DNA of 64,000 bases. Source: Cannabis sativa. Its lineage: Eukaryota; Streptophyta; Magnoliopsida; Rosales; Cannabaceae. A program made the position numbers and the translations under genes. Location of the stretch: assembly GCF_029168945.1 (NCBI RefSeq), contig NC_083610.1, positions 47,688,429 to 47,752,428 of the forward strand, in the 5' to 3' direction. The stretch's first letter is position 1. Each line of letters starts with the position of its first letter. Below the pieces are notes generated by a model, which saw nothing but the letters and a program-made list of their open reading frames with translations, had not been told where the DNA came from and did not search any database. Of this stretch, positions 35,282 through 51,872 are shown one piece after another.

Positions 35282-37049
35282 TTTGATTCAAATAAACCTA
35301 GATATTTTAAAATTAGTTTCTTTTATTTGGTTAGTTTAAGAATAATAATTTAATTATATTAATATCTTATTTCACATTTGTTACATGGACAATGTTTGTT
35401 TATTTATATTGTTTATTCAAAAACTCTTTTTAACAAACCTATTATTTATCTGATCTAAATTGGTATGATTAACTTGTTGACAGATCCAATGATCTGATTT
35501 TAATCATAATCCAATTGTCAATAGATCTTATAAATAATTTGTAACAGGTAAATTTTGTACTTCTTTCATCTGTGTAAACCTAGTAACATGATAGGACCCA
35601 TCCAAATCATTTGACATGTGTGAGCCTATATGTTTGCTATTGGGCTTAGATGCATATAGGAAGCCCATTTAAGTTTTTACTAAGTAAATGGACTAGGTTG
35701 CTAAAATAAATTTTGACATAAGTAAATTTATTTAGGCCCAATTAGATTTGAGCTTATTCAATGAATAACAATTATTTATTTAAAGGTTAAATTCCTCTCT
35801 TTTGGGCCTTGTGTGAGAGTTGGGGGCCAATAGAAGTGGGTACGACATACTGAACCCAGCTCCCCCTCACATGAACTACCCCAATTGTGAATGCCCATTT
35901 GCCTTATTTAAATAATTGTATTAGGTTAATTATATTAGTCTAACCTAATTAAAATTGAATTAGCAACATAATTAACTTTTAAAATATATGAAATTTATTT
36001 TTCATGTAATATTTTAAAGTTAATTTTAGAAAAACACTTAGTCAATGATATATATTCTAGATAGTTATTTCTAGTACTAATTATTATTTCTAATATTAAA
36101 TAGGAAAATATCATTGATTGTGAAATTAATTGTTTCTTAATTAATTTTGGTACAATCTAAGTTTAGTATATTTTCCTAGTATTAAACTAGAATCAATAAT
36201 TAAGTTTCCTCTTTACTTAATTATTTATTTCTTGAATTTAATACATTTAATTAAAATGAAAATTTCAATATCTAAGTTGATTTTCATCATGATACTTTAA
36301 TATTGTTATTTTCATGTTATTTAATTAAAGTTGAAAATTATTTTAAGTTTGGAATCTTATTTCAGAATAACTTAAGTTTGAATAATTTTCAAAATATATT
36401 TTATTTTATTTTATTAATCATTTCCCAAAATTTCGAAATTGCATCACCTTGATGCAGAAATTTCGAATTTTATTTGAAAAATAGATTAAAGTTGAAAATT
36501 ATTTATTTAATTTTGGACCAACTTAAATCATTGATTTTTTCATTTAATGATTAATTAAAATAAATGAACTAAAATATATTATAATTAGAAATTGAATTAA
36601 TTAGTCCATGAAAGTCTAGATGGTTATTATCTGTTTTGCTTGAAGTATTTTTCTAGTGATATTTAATTAAATAGAAAATTAATATTTAAGTTGATTTCTT
36701 AATCATGATACTTAAATATTTGAAATTTTTCTTAGATATTTAATTAAATAGGAAAATTATATTTTTTGTTGAAAATTAATTTTTATTAATTTTGGGCCAA
36801 CATAAAATTAGAATAATTTTCCAGGATTTATTTTTATTTTATTTTAAAGCATTTTCGAAAGTAGTATTCTTATACACTTCTTTTTTCGAAATGCAATATA
36901 TATTTATAGAAAATTAAATTTGAGTTGTAAATTAATTTAAATTAATTTTGAAACAACTTAAATTGAATAATTTTCTAAATATTTATGGAAATTATTACTA
37001 AGATGGAAATAATTCACGTTATTTTCATATCCATCTAAGTATAATTTAT
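35282..37049 (+). other. Copia-2 leader, second part
   Basis: Non-coding, colinear with 22000-23830 of copia-1 (shared GACAGATCCAATGATCTGAT, GTACGACATACTGAACCCA and GATGGAAATAATTCAC). It stops at the point equivalent to about 23830 of copia-1, where the deletion to the LTR end begins. Confidence 0.72.
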
Positions 37050-37060
37050 AAATTCCAACA

Positions 37061-38106
37061 CCCTCAGCCGCAAATAACGCTCCATCCACATTTATCTTAA
37101 ACAAACCAGCAGCTGCTTTAGACCAGTGCGAATCAACAGCCGCTATAGTAGACAGAATCCAAAGGGGATCAAAGCGACGTTCTCGTGCACATTTCCATTG
37201 TTGCAACACCGTCTTCGCCATATGAACAATAACAGCATCGGAGTTTAATTTAGACTGCCATAACAGCTCATTTCTTCCCTTCCAAAATCGACCAAGCAGT
37301 AGCAGCAGCAGTTTCCACGACAGTCGCGGGTTGAGTGTTCATCAAACCAGAAAACCAGCTTGCAAACTCAGCTGTACAAAGATTATGAGATGCCACCCTA
37401 GTGAGATTCCAACAAGATCGAGCAAATAGACAATTAACTAGCACATGGGAGATAGATTCCTCAGCACCATTACAAAACACACAATTGATGTCCACTGGCA
37501 CATGTTTTTATTTGAGCTGAGTCTGTGTACGGAGCTAGCCAGATAACGCCTTCCACAAGAGCTAATGGGGTAGAAGCAGTAGATTGTTTTTGAGTTTGCA
37601 ACAATTGATACGCACTCTTAACCGAGTAAAAACCAGTGTTCTCCAAAGACCAATACTAGCAGTCAACACCAATCGAAGCACTCAGAGGGATGCTAAGAAT
37701 AAACTCTTGATCTCTCTCAGAAAACAAGTCTTTTACAACCTCCACATCCCATTCCCTCCTACCAATTTGTATAAGACTATTAACAATAAAGCTGTCAATC
37801 CCAGGAACCTCAGATGTGACAAAAGGATGAGTACCATATGGAAGCCAAGGGTCACCCATAATACGCACTAAAGTACCCACCCATATACTAATCTGTGCCC
37901 CCCAGTGATCAAATCCTTAGTCTCATATATGCTACGCCAAATGAAGCTCGGGTTATTACCCAGGTTAGCAGACAAGAAATTGCCATGAGAAAAATATCGA
38001 GCTTTATACACTCGACTGACAAGAGAAGAATCGTTCATCAACAACCTCCACCCATGTTTACCGAGAAGAGCACTAATATAATCATGAAGGTCCCAAAACC
38101 CGAGAC
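37061..38106 (-). pseudogene. LINE block: post-RT region, zf-RVT and start of RNase H
   Basis: Reading from 38106 down: a region after RT (LHDYISALLGKHGWRLL, SRVYKARYF, NNPSFIWRSI), a spacer (MGDPWLPYGTHPF), a zf-RVT zinc-binding segment (INCVFCNGAEESISHVLVNC) and the start of RNase H (LFKINVDGALFAAEG). This is the standard C-terminal order of plant L1-type LINE ORF2. Several frames are needed, so it is decayed. It is bounded by the solo copia LTR and copia-2. Confidence 0.83.
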
Positions 38107-39997
38107 TCTTGGAATATATTTTATCAAGATCTAGATTTACTAACAAGTATATTTTTAACATCCTAAACATGAACTTCTAAAACGAAATAAAATAAACACA
38201 TAAAAGGTATGAGAAACCTTACAGTGGTTGTAGCGGAATTAAATGACTCCTTCCGCTAAGATCTCTAACCCTTGTATCCTTTCTGTAGCAGAGTATCACC
38301 AAGATCTAAGCCCGAAACTCCTTCCTTGTGTTTGGATTCTTCACAGTCTTACACACTATGATTGATGACTTACTTGATATGTGTGGGCATGCACTCAATC
38401 ACTAAGGCTTGAAATTGTTTGTGAAGAGAGGCTATAGTATTTCGAAAGTAAAAGAAGAAGAAGAAGGAAGAGGTCTCATAAACCTAGAGAGAAAAGTAGG
38501 TTTTTAGCTTAAGAGGCATTAGTTGGATAATGAGACTATAGCCTTCCTTTTATACTATTTTCCACTAGGGTTAGGGTTGAATTATTTGGAATAAAAAATT
38601 GATAAAAATAGAGTGAAAAACCCATCTAGTGGCCGGCCACATAGTGGGCCCTACACTAGTTTGGTTTTTGTCATTTTTCTCAACTATTTTATCTATTTTT
38701 CATAAATACCACTTTTTGCACTTTCAACCTTATAAATGCCAAAATTATTTATTTAATAATTAAAATAATTATCAAATAAAATTGTCCTTTATAATATTTA
38801 TTAATTAGACTCCATAAAGTCTCTTATTTAACAAATAAACCCCAAAATACTATTTCTTCACAATCAAGCCATATCTTAGTGAAAAATTCATAAACTAGAC
38901 ATAGTCTAATTTTAAAATTATAATTGATTAACTAAAATCAATTAACTGAGTCTTACAAGTAGTTTCTCTCAACTAGTATGGGGACCATGGGCCTATATAA
39001 CCGAGCTTCCAATAAGCAGATCTAGAATTTACCAAGTAAATTCAGTAACTTATTAATTCCTCATTGCATCCACCATAAAACTTAGAATTGCACTCTCAGT
39101 TACATAGAAGGCTCTATATGTTCCACGATATAGACACACTATTAATTATCTATTATTATAATCCCAATAATCAATGATCCTCTATAGATGATCTACATTG
39201 CATAGGGATGAATTTACCGTTACACCCTTCAATGTATTTTATCCTTAAAACACTTAGCCACCTATAAATGATATTTTAGTGATCTAATATAATCACTGAA
39301 ATGAGTACTCAACCATTTATCTCTGTTTAGCCAAGCTTGAAGGAAATCATCGTTTCACTTCTATGTCTAGATAGAAGCTATAGATTCCATATCTATGATT
39401 AACGCTCCCACTCAATTGTACTACCATGTTCCCAAAATGTACGTATCACCCAGACCAAAAGGTATGCTTAACTAACAAATCAAAGAACACAAACAACACT
39501 CTTGAGATCGAACCTAACCATGTCAGGATTAAGATCATTTGATCTAGGATCAACTAGGTGATATTGAATTGAATAGATATTACGGTAAATTTATGATATC
39601 TAATCCATGTTCAATATCAGTCCCTTCCAATGCATACTCCATGCATCCAACCCAAGCTTTACTTTAGCCAATGCCCTGGAAAGGACATACTTATCCAAGG
39701 TACAAGTAAACTATGTTGTAGATTATCATATCAGTTAAACCCTGTGTACTGATAAATCTAGGAATACATTTAATCACATAACCTTGATTACTTTCCACTG
39801 TGTTGACAACACAATAAACAAGAATATCAATGTGATAAGGATTTGGATGAATTTATAAATCAAATAAACATATAAATGATCACATGAACCAAATGGCATA
39901 CTAAATAAGTACCGAAAATAATTCTGTTTCTTTATTGATAATTGAATGGTAAAGATTACATTGAAATAGAGTTTTATTTAGGGCACAAAGTCCAACA
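38107..39997 (-). mobile_element. Solo copia LTR (minus orientation)
   Basis: A lone 1891-bp LTR of the copia-1/2 family on the minus strand, ends TGTTGGAC...CCAAGA, inside the LINE. GAGAC is duplicated at 38102-38106 and 39998-40002. It probably arose by LTR-LTR recombination of a full element. The terminal CA is changed to GA at its 3' end (TC at 38107 on the plus strand). Confidence 0.88.
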
Positions 39998-40002
39998 GAG
40001 AC

Positions 40003-40575
40003 CACCATTGTTCTTGTCAACACAAATCCGCTTCCAACTCATCCAACTAACCCCTCTAGAATTCTTTGAATTAGAATGCCACCAATGCTTAGCCATTAAT
40101 TTTTCTAACTCACCATAGGTTTCAAGTGGTAAGAGAAAAAGAGACATAGCATAACTTGGAAGAGCTTGCGCCACAGTTTTAAGGAGCACTTCTTTGCCTG
40201 CTTGTGATAAGAATCATCCATCCCAACTATTGATCTTCTTCTACATTTTTTCCTTCAAGAAATTCAAAATTGCTGTCTTTTTTCTAACGCATGATACAAG
40301 GGAGACCCAAATAGAAACTGTTCTTATCCGCTTCAGACATACCAAGAAAACCATAAATGCGTTGCCGCGTTCTCAACGAGGTATTGGTGCTAAAAAAATA
40401 GAGGATTTGCCATAGTTAACTTTCTAACCAGAAGCTTCCTCAAACAATCCAAGTAAACGAAACACATTCAAAGCTTCACGTTCGTTGGCCCTACAATATA
40501 TATAGCTATCATCAGCAAAGAGCATGTGAGAAATTATGGGAGCTCCATTGGCCACTTTGCAGCCTTTAATAGCAC
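40003..40575 (-). pseudogene. LINE block: RT palm end and thumb
   Basis: Reading from 40575 down: ISHMLFADDSYIY, which contains the catalytic FADD motif of LINE reverse transcriptase, then GKSSIFFS and YLGLP. After two or more stops come LLKTVAQALPSYAMSLFLLP and AKHWWHS. Stops fall at SG-stop-KVN and IMR-stop. The LINE frame continues at 61910 on one side and 38106 on the other, once the inserts are removed. Confidence 0.85.
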
Positions 40576-41078
40576 TGTTATCCTAAATTTGGCACTCTGA
40601 CGTGGCATCACGAGAATGGTGACACGTGGAGTCCACTTGGAGTATCTGCTCGGAACGATAGGCCAAGCAGGACGCCTCACTGGCACATCCAGAATGAAAT
40701 ATTCAACAAGCCGTGCAGGGCGATCAACACTTAGCGAATTCATCTTTCGCATCATGAGTCATCAGCTCAATCCCTACAACTTATGGATCAACTTACGTGA
40801 ATGTGGCATACACACGATCCCACTATCAGTGTATTTAGCCTCAATCCCACGATCCTTGCATTCAACATTGATCACACGATCTTTCTGTTTATGCGCATTG
40901 TAACGAGAGAGGAAACTCTTCCTCCTCAAGTTTCCCAGCCCTATAAATAATGAGGAATGTTCACTGGGCAAAGGACCGAGAAATTATAAGCCGATATGCA
41001 GTTAAGCTAAGGCTATATTATTCTCTAAGAATTATATATTCAGAGATATTTTTGTAAGAGCTATAAGAAAAGGGAACC
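40576..41078 (+). repeat. Tat 5' LTR, left part
   Basis: Aligns with 61220-61720 of the 3' LTR, including CAGCCCTATAAATAATGAGG (TATA region, about 40938). Interrupted at 41079 by the chromovirus; only about 14 bp (50843-50856) of the LTR resume after it. Confidence 0.9.
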
Positions 41079-43464
<2,386 letters not shown>

Positions 43465-43484
43465 ACTATCCCCCCTTAAAAGGA
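43465..43484 (-). promoter_or_regulatory. Chromovirus polypurine tract
   Basis: On the minus strand CTTTTAAGGGGGGATAGT directly precedes the 3' LTR (TGTAAAGACC). This purine run is the expected plus-strand priming site. Confidence 0.85.
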
Positions 43485-43499
43485 TTTCGTCCCCGAAAT

Positions 43500-46400
43500 C
43501 TAACCTGAACAACTCTGGATACTGAGCTCTCATGCCTGATTCAAGCTCCCAGGTGGCTTCCTCCACCTTGCTGTTTCTTCAGAGTACCTTGACCAATGCT
43601 ATGGTCTTATTCCGAAGGACTTTATCCTTTCTATCCAGGATCTGCACTGGCTGTTCTTCGTATGTCATGTCTGGCTGCAGCTCAAGATTCTCATAACTAA
43701 GTATATGAGTAGGATCTGAAACGTATTTTCTCAACATAGAGACATGGAATACGTTGTGAACTGCTGAAAGAGATGGAGGCAACGCTAACCGGTATGCCAC
43801 TTGACTAACCTTCTCGAGAATCTCAAAAGGTCATGTAAACCTAGGGCATAACTTGCCTCTTTTCCCGAAACGTTTGATCCCCTTCAATGGAGATTCCTGT
43901 AAAAACACAAGGTCCCCTACTTGGAACTCAACATCTCTGCGTTTTGGATCTGCATAACTTTTCTGTCTACTCTGTGAGGCAAGCATTCTAGCTTTAATTT
44001 TCTCAATTGCCTCATTGGTCCGCTGCACTGACTCCGGACCTAGGTACTTTCTCTCCCCTGTCTCATCCCAGTGGATGGGAGATCTACATTTCTTACCGTA
44101 TAACAACTCATAGGGGGCCATCCCTATCGTACTCTGATAACTGTTGTTGTAAGAAAATTCTATCAACGGTAGATATTTACTCCAAGAGCCTTCAAAATCC
44201 ATAACACAGGCTCGTAACATGTCCTCCAATATCTAAATTGTCCTTTCGGACTGCCCATCTGTCTGAGGATGGAATGTTGTACTGAATTTTAGTTTTGTAC
44301 CCATTGCTCGTTGCAAACTCTGCCAAAACTTGGAGGTGAACTTCGGATCCCTATCCAAAACTATAGACTTCGGTACCCCGTGAAGTCTTACTATCTCTTT
44401 AACGTACAATTCTGCCAATTGGTCTACTGAATAGGTTATTTTAACGGGCAGAAAGTGAGTAGACTTCGTGAATCTATCCACCACAACCCAGATGGAATCG
44501 GAAAAACCCGTGGTTCTAGGTAACCCAACCACGAAGTCCATTGTGATATCCTCCCACTTCCATTCAGGTAGGGTTAAAGGCTGCAACAACCCTGCTGGTC
44601 TCTGATGTTCAGCCTTAATCTGCTGACAGGTTAGGCATCTCGATACGAATTCTACCAAATTCTTCTTCATACCGCTCCACCAGAAGTACGGTTTAAGATC
44701 CTGGTACATCTTGGTGGTGCCGGGATGTAAGGAATAAGGGGTAGAATGAGCCTCTTCAAAGATTTCATTCCTGAGCTCCACACTATTTGGAACACAAACC
44801 CTAGCTTTATACAATAGCATCCCGTTGTCTGACACTAAAAAATCTCTGGCTTGACCAGCTGAAACCTCTTCTCTAACCTTTACTAACTCTGGATCAGTCA
44901 TCTGAGCGACTTTAATTCTTTCTAACAGATCAGATTGCAGCGTCAAGTTGTGAAGCTGGCCTACCACAAACTCAATGCTGGATCTAACCATGTCCTCTGC
45001 TAGCTGAGGTGAGATCTGAATCATGCTAGCTACCTGCCCGGGACCTTTCCTGCTCAAGGCATCGACCACTACATTGGCCTTCCCGGGGTGATAGAGAATC
45101 TCACAATCATAATCTTTCACTAACTCCAATCAACGCCTCTGTCTCATATTCAAATCTTTCTGAGTAAAGAAATATTTGAGACTTTTGTGGTCGGTGTAGA
45201 TTTCACACCTTTCTCCGTAAAGGTAATGCCGCCAGACTTTCAATGCAAAAACTACTGCGGCCAACTTTAGGTCATGAGTCGGGTATCGCTGTTCATAATC
45301 CTTTAACTGACGGGAGGCATAAGCGATAACCCAATCGGCTTGCATCAACACACACCCCAGACCCTGTCTGGATGCATCGCAATAAACTACAAATTTCTCT
45401 TTGTTTGAAGGCAAAGCTAGCACTGGAGCTGTAATCAACCTATGTTTCAGCTCCTGAAAACAAGCTTCGCATTTATCTGACCACACAAACTGCTGATTCT
45501 TCTTCGTAAGTTCGGTTAAGGGTGTTGAGATCTTAGAAAACCCTTCCACGAACCGACGATAATAACCGGCTAAACCCGAGAAGCTTCTAATTTCTGTCAC
45601 TGTCTTCGGTCTTGGCCAATCCCTGACGGATTCTATTTTCCCTTGATCCACCTTGATCCCATCTTTGCTAACAATGTGCCCTAAGAAAGACACGCGAGAT
45701 AGCCAAAATTCACATTTCTTGAATTTGGCATAAAGCTTGTGTTCCCGAAGCCGTTGCAGAACCATCTGAAGATGTAACTCGTGCTCCTCTTCTGATTGAG
45801 AGTACACAAGGATGTCGTCGATAAACACAATTACACAGATATCGAGGAAATCTTTGAATACTCTATTCATCAAATCCATAAATGCTGCAGGAGCATTGGT
45901 TAGTCCAAACGACATAACCAAGAATTCATAATGTCCATACCTAGTACGGAAAGCCGTCTTCGGAATATCCTCCTCTCAGATTTTCAACTGATAATAACCC
46001 GATCGGAGATCAATCTTGGAAAAGACCGTCTTCCCCTGAAGTTGATCAAAAAGATCATCAATCCTAGGTAATGGATATTTATTCTTCATTGTTAGCTTGT
46101 TTAACTCTCGGTAGTCAATACACATTCTCATAGACCCATCTTTCTTCTTGACGAATAATATCGGAGCTCCCCAGGGTGACACACTAGGCCGAATAAACCC
46201 TATGTCAAGTAACCCTTGAAGCTGAATCTTTAATTCTTTAAGCTCAGCTGGAGCCATTCTATACGGAGCCTTGGAAATCGGTTCCACTCCGGGTGCTAGA
46301 TCAATAACAAAATCAATCTCCCGCTGAGGTGGTAAACCCGGAAGTTCTTCGGGAAAAACATCTAGAAATTCCCGAACCACCTTGATGTCCTCTGGTCGAA

Positions 46401-46923
46401 TGGTATCTGACCGTGTGGTGTCCATCACCACGGCCAGAAACCCTAAACAGCCGCCACATAGTAGTTCCCTAGTTGATAGGGCTGAAATCACCAGGATCTG
46501 AGATCCCCGAATTGAACCGACAAAAACAAATGGTTCTTCACTTTCCGGTTGGAAGATTACCATCTTCCTCTTGCAGTCAATACTGGCTGAGTATTTAGAT
46601 AGGAAATCCATTCCTAGAATAATATCGAAATCTACTAAGCTCATTTCTATTAGGTCAGCACTTAACTCTCTACCGTCTATTCTGATTGGCATAGACCTAA
46701 TCTACCTTTTGGAGATAACTAACTCTCCGCCAGGTAATAGGGTTCCAAACCCTAATTCATAACTATCATATAGTCTATCCAATTTACTAAAGATTCTGGC
46801 TGCCACATAAGAATGTGTGGTCTCAGAATCAAACAATACTGAGTAAAATGAGTTGTTAACTGAGAGCTGACCTGTCACCACTGAAGGGCTGGCTTCTGCA
46901 TCAGCCTGCGTAATGGCGAACAC
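43500..46923 (-). pseudogene. Chromovirus pol: protease, RT, RNase H, integrase, chromodomain-like tail
   Basis: One frame throughout, broken by stops at 46704, 45978, 45132, 44235, 43833 and 43581 (first base, minus strand). Order: protease with LFDSE where DSG is expected, so the catalytic loop is damaged; RT with [21 protein letters not shown] and the catalytic FIDDILVYS; RNase H with [13 protein letters not shown] and [12 protein letters not shown]; integrase zinc finger (CLTCQQIK) and DDE core (MDFVVGLPR, DRDPKFTS, DGQSER); and a C-terminal EEATWELESGMRAQYPELF tail typical of Tekay/Reina-group chromodomains. All lesions but one (43833) are explained by a single C-to-T or G-to-A change in a codon expected from the family. 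Confidence 0.92.
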
Positions 46924-46971
46924 CCTAGCTGGAGTGGGTCTCGCCGGAGCCCTTGGTGCTTCTATTCTGAG

Positions 46972-48188
46972 CTAGGGACAATCCATCTTGTAGTGCCCGG
47001 GCATGCCACACTGAAAGCACCCCTGACCTCTGCACTCATCCAGATGGTGCCTTTTACAACTGGGGCACTCTAGGTACGAAAAACGGGTCTCAGCACTACC
47101 CTGACGACCGCCTCGACTCTGGTTCCCCCGGAACCTCTTGTTCTGCCCTGAGCCACCGGATGCAGTGGATGTTTTCCTCTTCTGATCCATGGCTGAACCA
47201 CTACCTCCCCTGCTAAAGCCTGATGCAGGAGGGGTAGGAGCCCCGCCACCCACTGGAGTCCTAACTGACTCTGACATACATCCAACTACGCCCTCAGCTC
47301 GCAGTGCTTTTTCCACCATCTCAGCATAGGTAGTCTTGTCGTCTATAGTGATCATTAGGTCATGCTTGATCTTCACATTCAGTCCATCCAAATACTTTTC
47401 CTTTTTACTGAAGTTGGTTGGTACAATTCCCGAGGCCAACCTTGCCAACCGATCAAACTGCGTTGTGTATTCCGTCACCCTCATATTTTCCTTCTGGGTA
47501 AGATGGGTAAACTCTTTCCTCTTGGCACTTCTGACGGCCTCATTGTAGTACTTTGCGTTAAAAAGTTCCTGAAACTTTTCCCAGGTCATCGTAGTGACAT
47601 CATGTATCTGGGACACCATGTCCCACCATACCAACGCATCCTCTTGAAACTGAAAGGTGGCACACACCACCCTGTCATTCCCAGTGATACCCATGAAATT
47701 CAATATTCTCGTAATCACTGTTAGCCACTGCTCGACTTTCATGACGTCAGGACCTCCTAGAAAAACTGGAGGTGCCTGCTTGCGGAACCTTTCATACAGG
47801 GGTTCCATTCTATTCGCCGCTACTACTGGTTCGGCCTGGACAATAGGGGTAGGTGCCACTGGAACTTCTGGAACAGGTACTGCAGGAGCACCCTGCTGTC
47901 TCATCTCTGAACCTCATTATCTTGCTCCTCTATTCTGGCTTGCATTTCAGCAAACCTAATTTCCCAATTCTGGGCTTCCTGATTGGCTTGGGCAGCCTGG
48001 GCAGCCTGTGGCGGGTTAACATCATCCCGACCACGAGCCCTGCCCTTGGGACCTCTAGCTCGGCCCCTAACATTTGGGGGAAACTGAGCTCCTTGACCTT
48101 GATTTGACCCGACTGAGTTGCCCTGACTCCTGGTATTTCGCCTGCCGTCCATGTAGTCTGAATAGCCTGCGAAACCAAGAGTTGGCAT
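46972..48188 (-). pseudogene. Chromovirus gag
   Basis: Capsid-nucleocapsid protein. The start lies at about 48188 with an Arg/Gly-rich N-terminus (GRARGPKGRARGRDD). A one-base shift at about 47901 moves to the main frame (47904-46972, 310 codons) with the gag capsid region (FRKQAPPVFLGG, ERFRK, WWDMVSQIH, FQELFNAKYY, LTQKENMRVTEY) and a CCHC knuckle, CFQCGMPGHYKMDC. A TAG at 46974-46972, right after the knuckle, probably replaces CAG. Without the frameshift and stop it would run straight into protease. Confidence 0.9.
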
Positions 48189-48413
48189 ATCAGGTCATGA
48201 TCAACGAGAGCTTACTAATGCCGCTTAATTTGAAAATTAAAAACATGCGCCTATTCTACTATCAGGCTACTAACATGCTTCCTAACAGGCTTTTCTTATT
48301 TCATAATAATTAAATAAACTACTAAAGCAATAAAAGCTTACTGAACCGTAGAACGAGCTAACTGCTGATGATGATTATACATGTCATGACGATCTTCGCA
48401 AGACAACCTGGTG

Positions 48414-48425
48414 GCTCTGATACCA
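48414..48425 (-). promoter_or_regulatory. Initiator tRNA-Met primer binding site
   Basis: TGGTATCAGAGC on the minus strand, 3 bp after the end of the 5' LTR, is the standard primer site of chromoviruses and many copia elements. Confidence 0.93.
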
Positions 48426-48428
48426 AAT

Positions 48429-50837
<2,409 letters not shown>

Positions 50838-50852
50838 GAACTTCTTCCTCGT

Positions 50853-51872
50853 TCTTTAGTTTTTTCTTTTGAATAATTAGATTGTTTGAAAAAGAAGAAG
50901 TAAAAGAATTTAGTTTTTATTTTCTTAAACAATGTTATTATTTTTTTTTAAAAAAAAAAAGATAGGCTTTATTCAAACGTAGTTGGCCAAAACAATGTCA
51001 AGCAGTAATGCCGGAGCATTACTAGCCGAAATAGGACAACCTGATAAAGAACGAGAGTTGCGAGCAATGAAATGGGCAGCTCTGTTCGCAGATCGTCGTA
51101 CAAAAGAACAAAAAAAACATTTACTAGAGAATTTAAAAGACACTTGCAATCCTCCACAATTAAGCCAAACGGAGATGGTAATTGACCCAAACCATAAAGT
51201 GCCTGGATTGAAGTCAAGCTATCTGTCTCCGCAACAACATTGCTCCAACGCTTGTTTGCCACCCAACTTAAAGCTTCCTTGATGCTCAAAATTTCGGCAA
51301 GGGTTGGTTGAGGAGAACCAATCTTATAAAAAGCAAAGCCTTCGAGAAGGAAACCACCATTGTCACGGGCAAGACCACCCCGACCAAATGACCCCTCAGC
51401 CGCAAATAACGCTCCGTCCACATTTATTCTAAACAAACCAGCAGCTGCTTTAGACTAGCGCGAATCAACAGCCGCTATAGTGGACAGAATCCAAAGGGGA
51501 TCAAAGCGACGTTCTCGTGCACATTTCCATTATTGCAACACCGTCTTTGCCATATGAACAATAACAGCATCAGAGTTTAATTTAGACTGCCATAACAGCT
51601 CATTTCTTCCCTTCCAAATCAACCAAGCAGTAGCACAGCAGTTTCCACGACAGTCGCGGGTTGAGTGTTCATCAAACCAGAAAACCAGCTTGCAAACTCA
51701 ACTGTACAAAGATTATGAGATGCCACCCTAGTGAGATTCCAACAAGATCGAGCAAATAGACAATTAACTAGCACATGGGAGATAGATTCCTCAGCACCAT
51801 TACAAAACACACAATTGATGTCCACTGGCACATGTTTTTATTTGAGTTGAATCTGTGTAGGGAGCTAGCCAG
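50853..51872 (-). pseudogene. Duplicate of the LINE 3' end inside the Tat element
   Basis: A near-identical copy of 31347-31893 joined to 37066-37542, without the copia-2 insert. It carries the same RNase H pieces (INVDGALFAAEG, IKEALSWVAN, VAETDSLTSIQAL), zf-RVT segment (CVFCNGAEESISHVLVNC), A-rich tail and the same non-LINE flank beyond the tail. It replaces the last 168 bp of the Tat 5' LTR (equivalent of 61737-61904), the primer site and the start of gag. The left junction shares TCTT between Tat and LINE sequence (50853-50856). A DNA-level copy of the neighbouring locus explains it better than a separate LINE insertion. Confidence 0.88.

Larger units (their letters stand above)
31894..37060 (+). 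mobile_element. Copia-2, truncated: 3' LTR almost entirely lost
   Basis: 5' LTR 31894-33816, then primer site variant TGGCACCAGAGCC and an AT-rich leader homologous to that of copia-1. The element ends with only about 13 bp of LTR (AAATTCCAACA at 37050-37060). The flanks still show the duplication CCCTC (31889-31893 and 37061-37065), and the empty site is preserved in the LINE duplicate near 51395. Gag and everything 3' of it are deleted. Confidence 0.88.
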
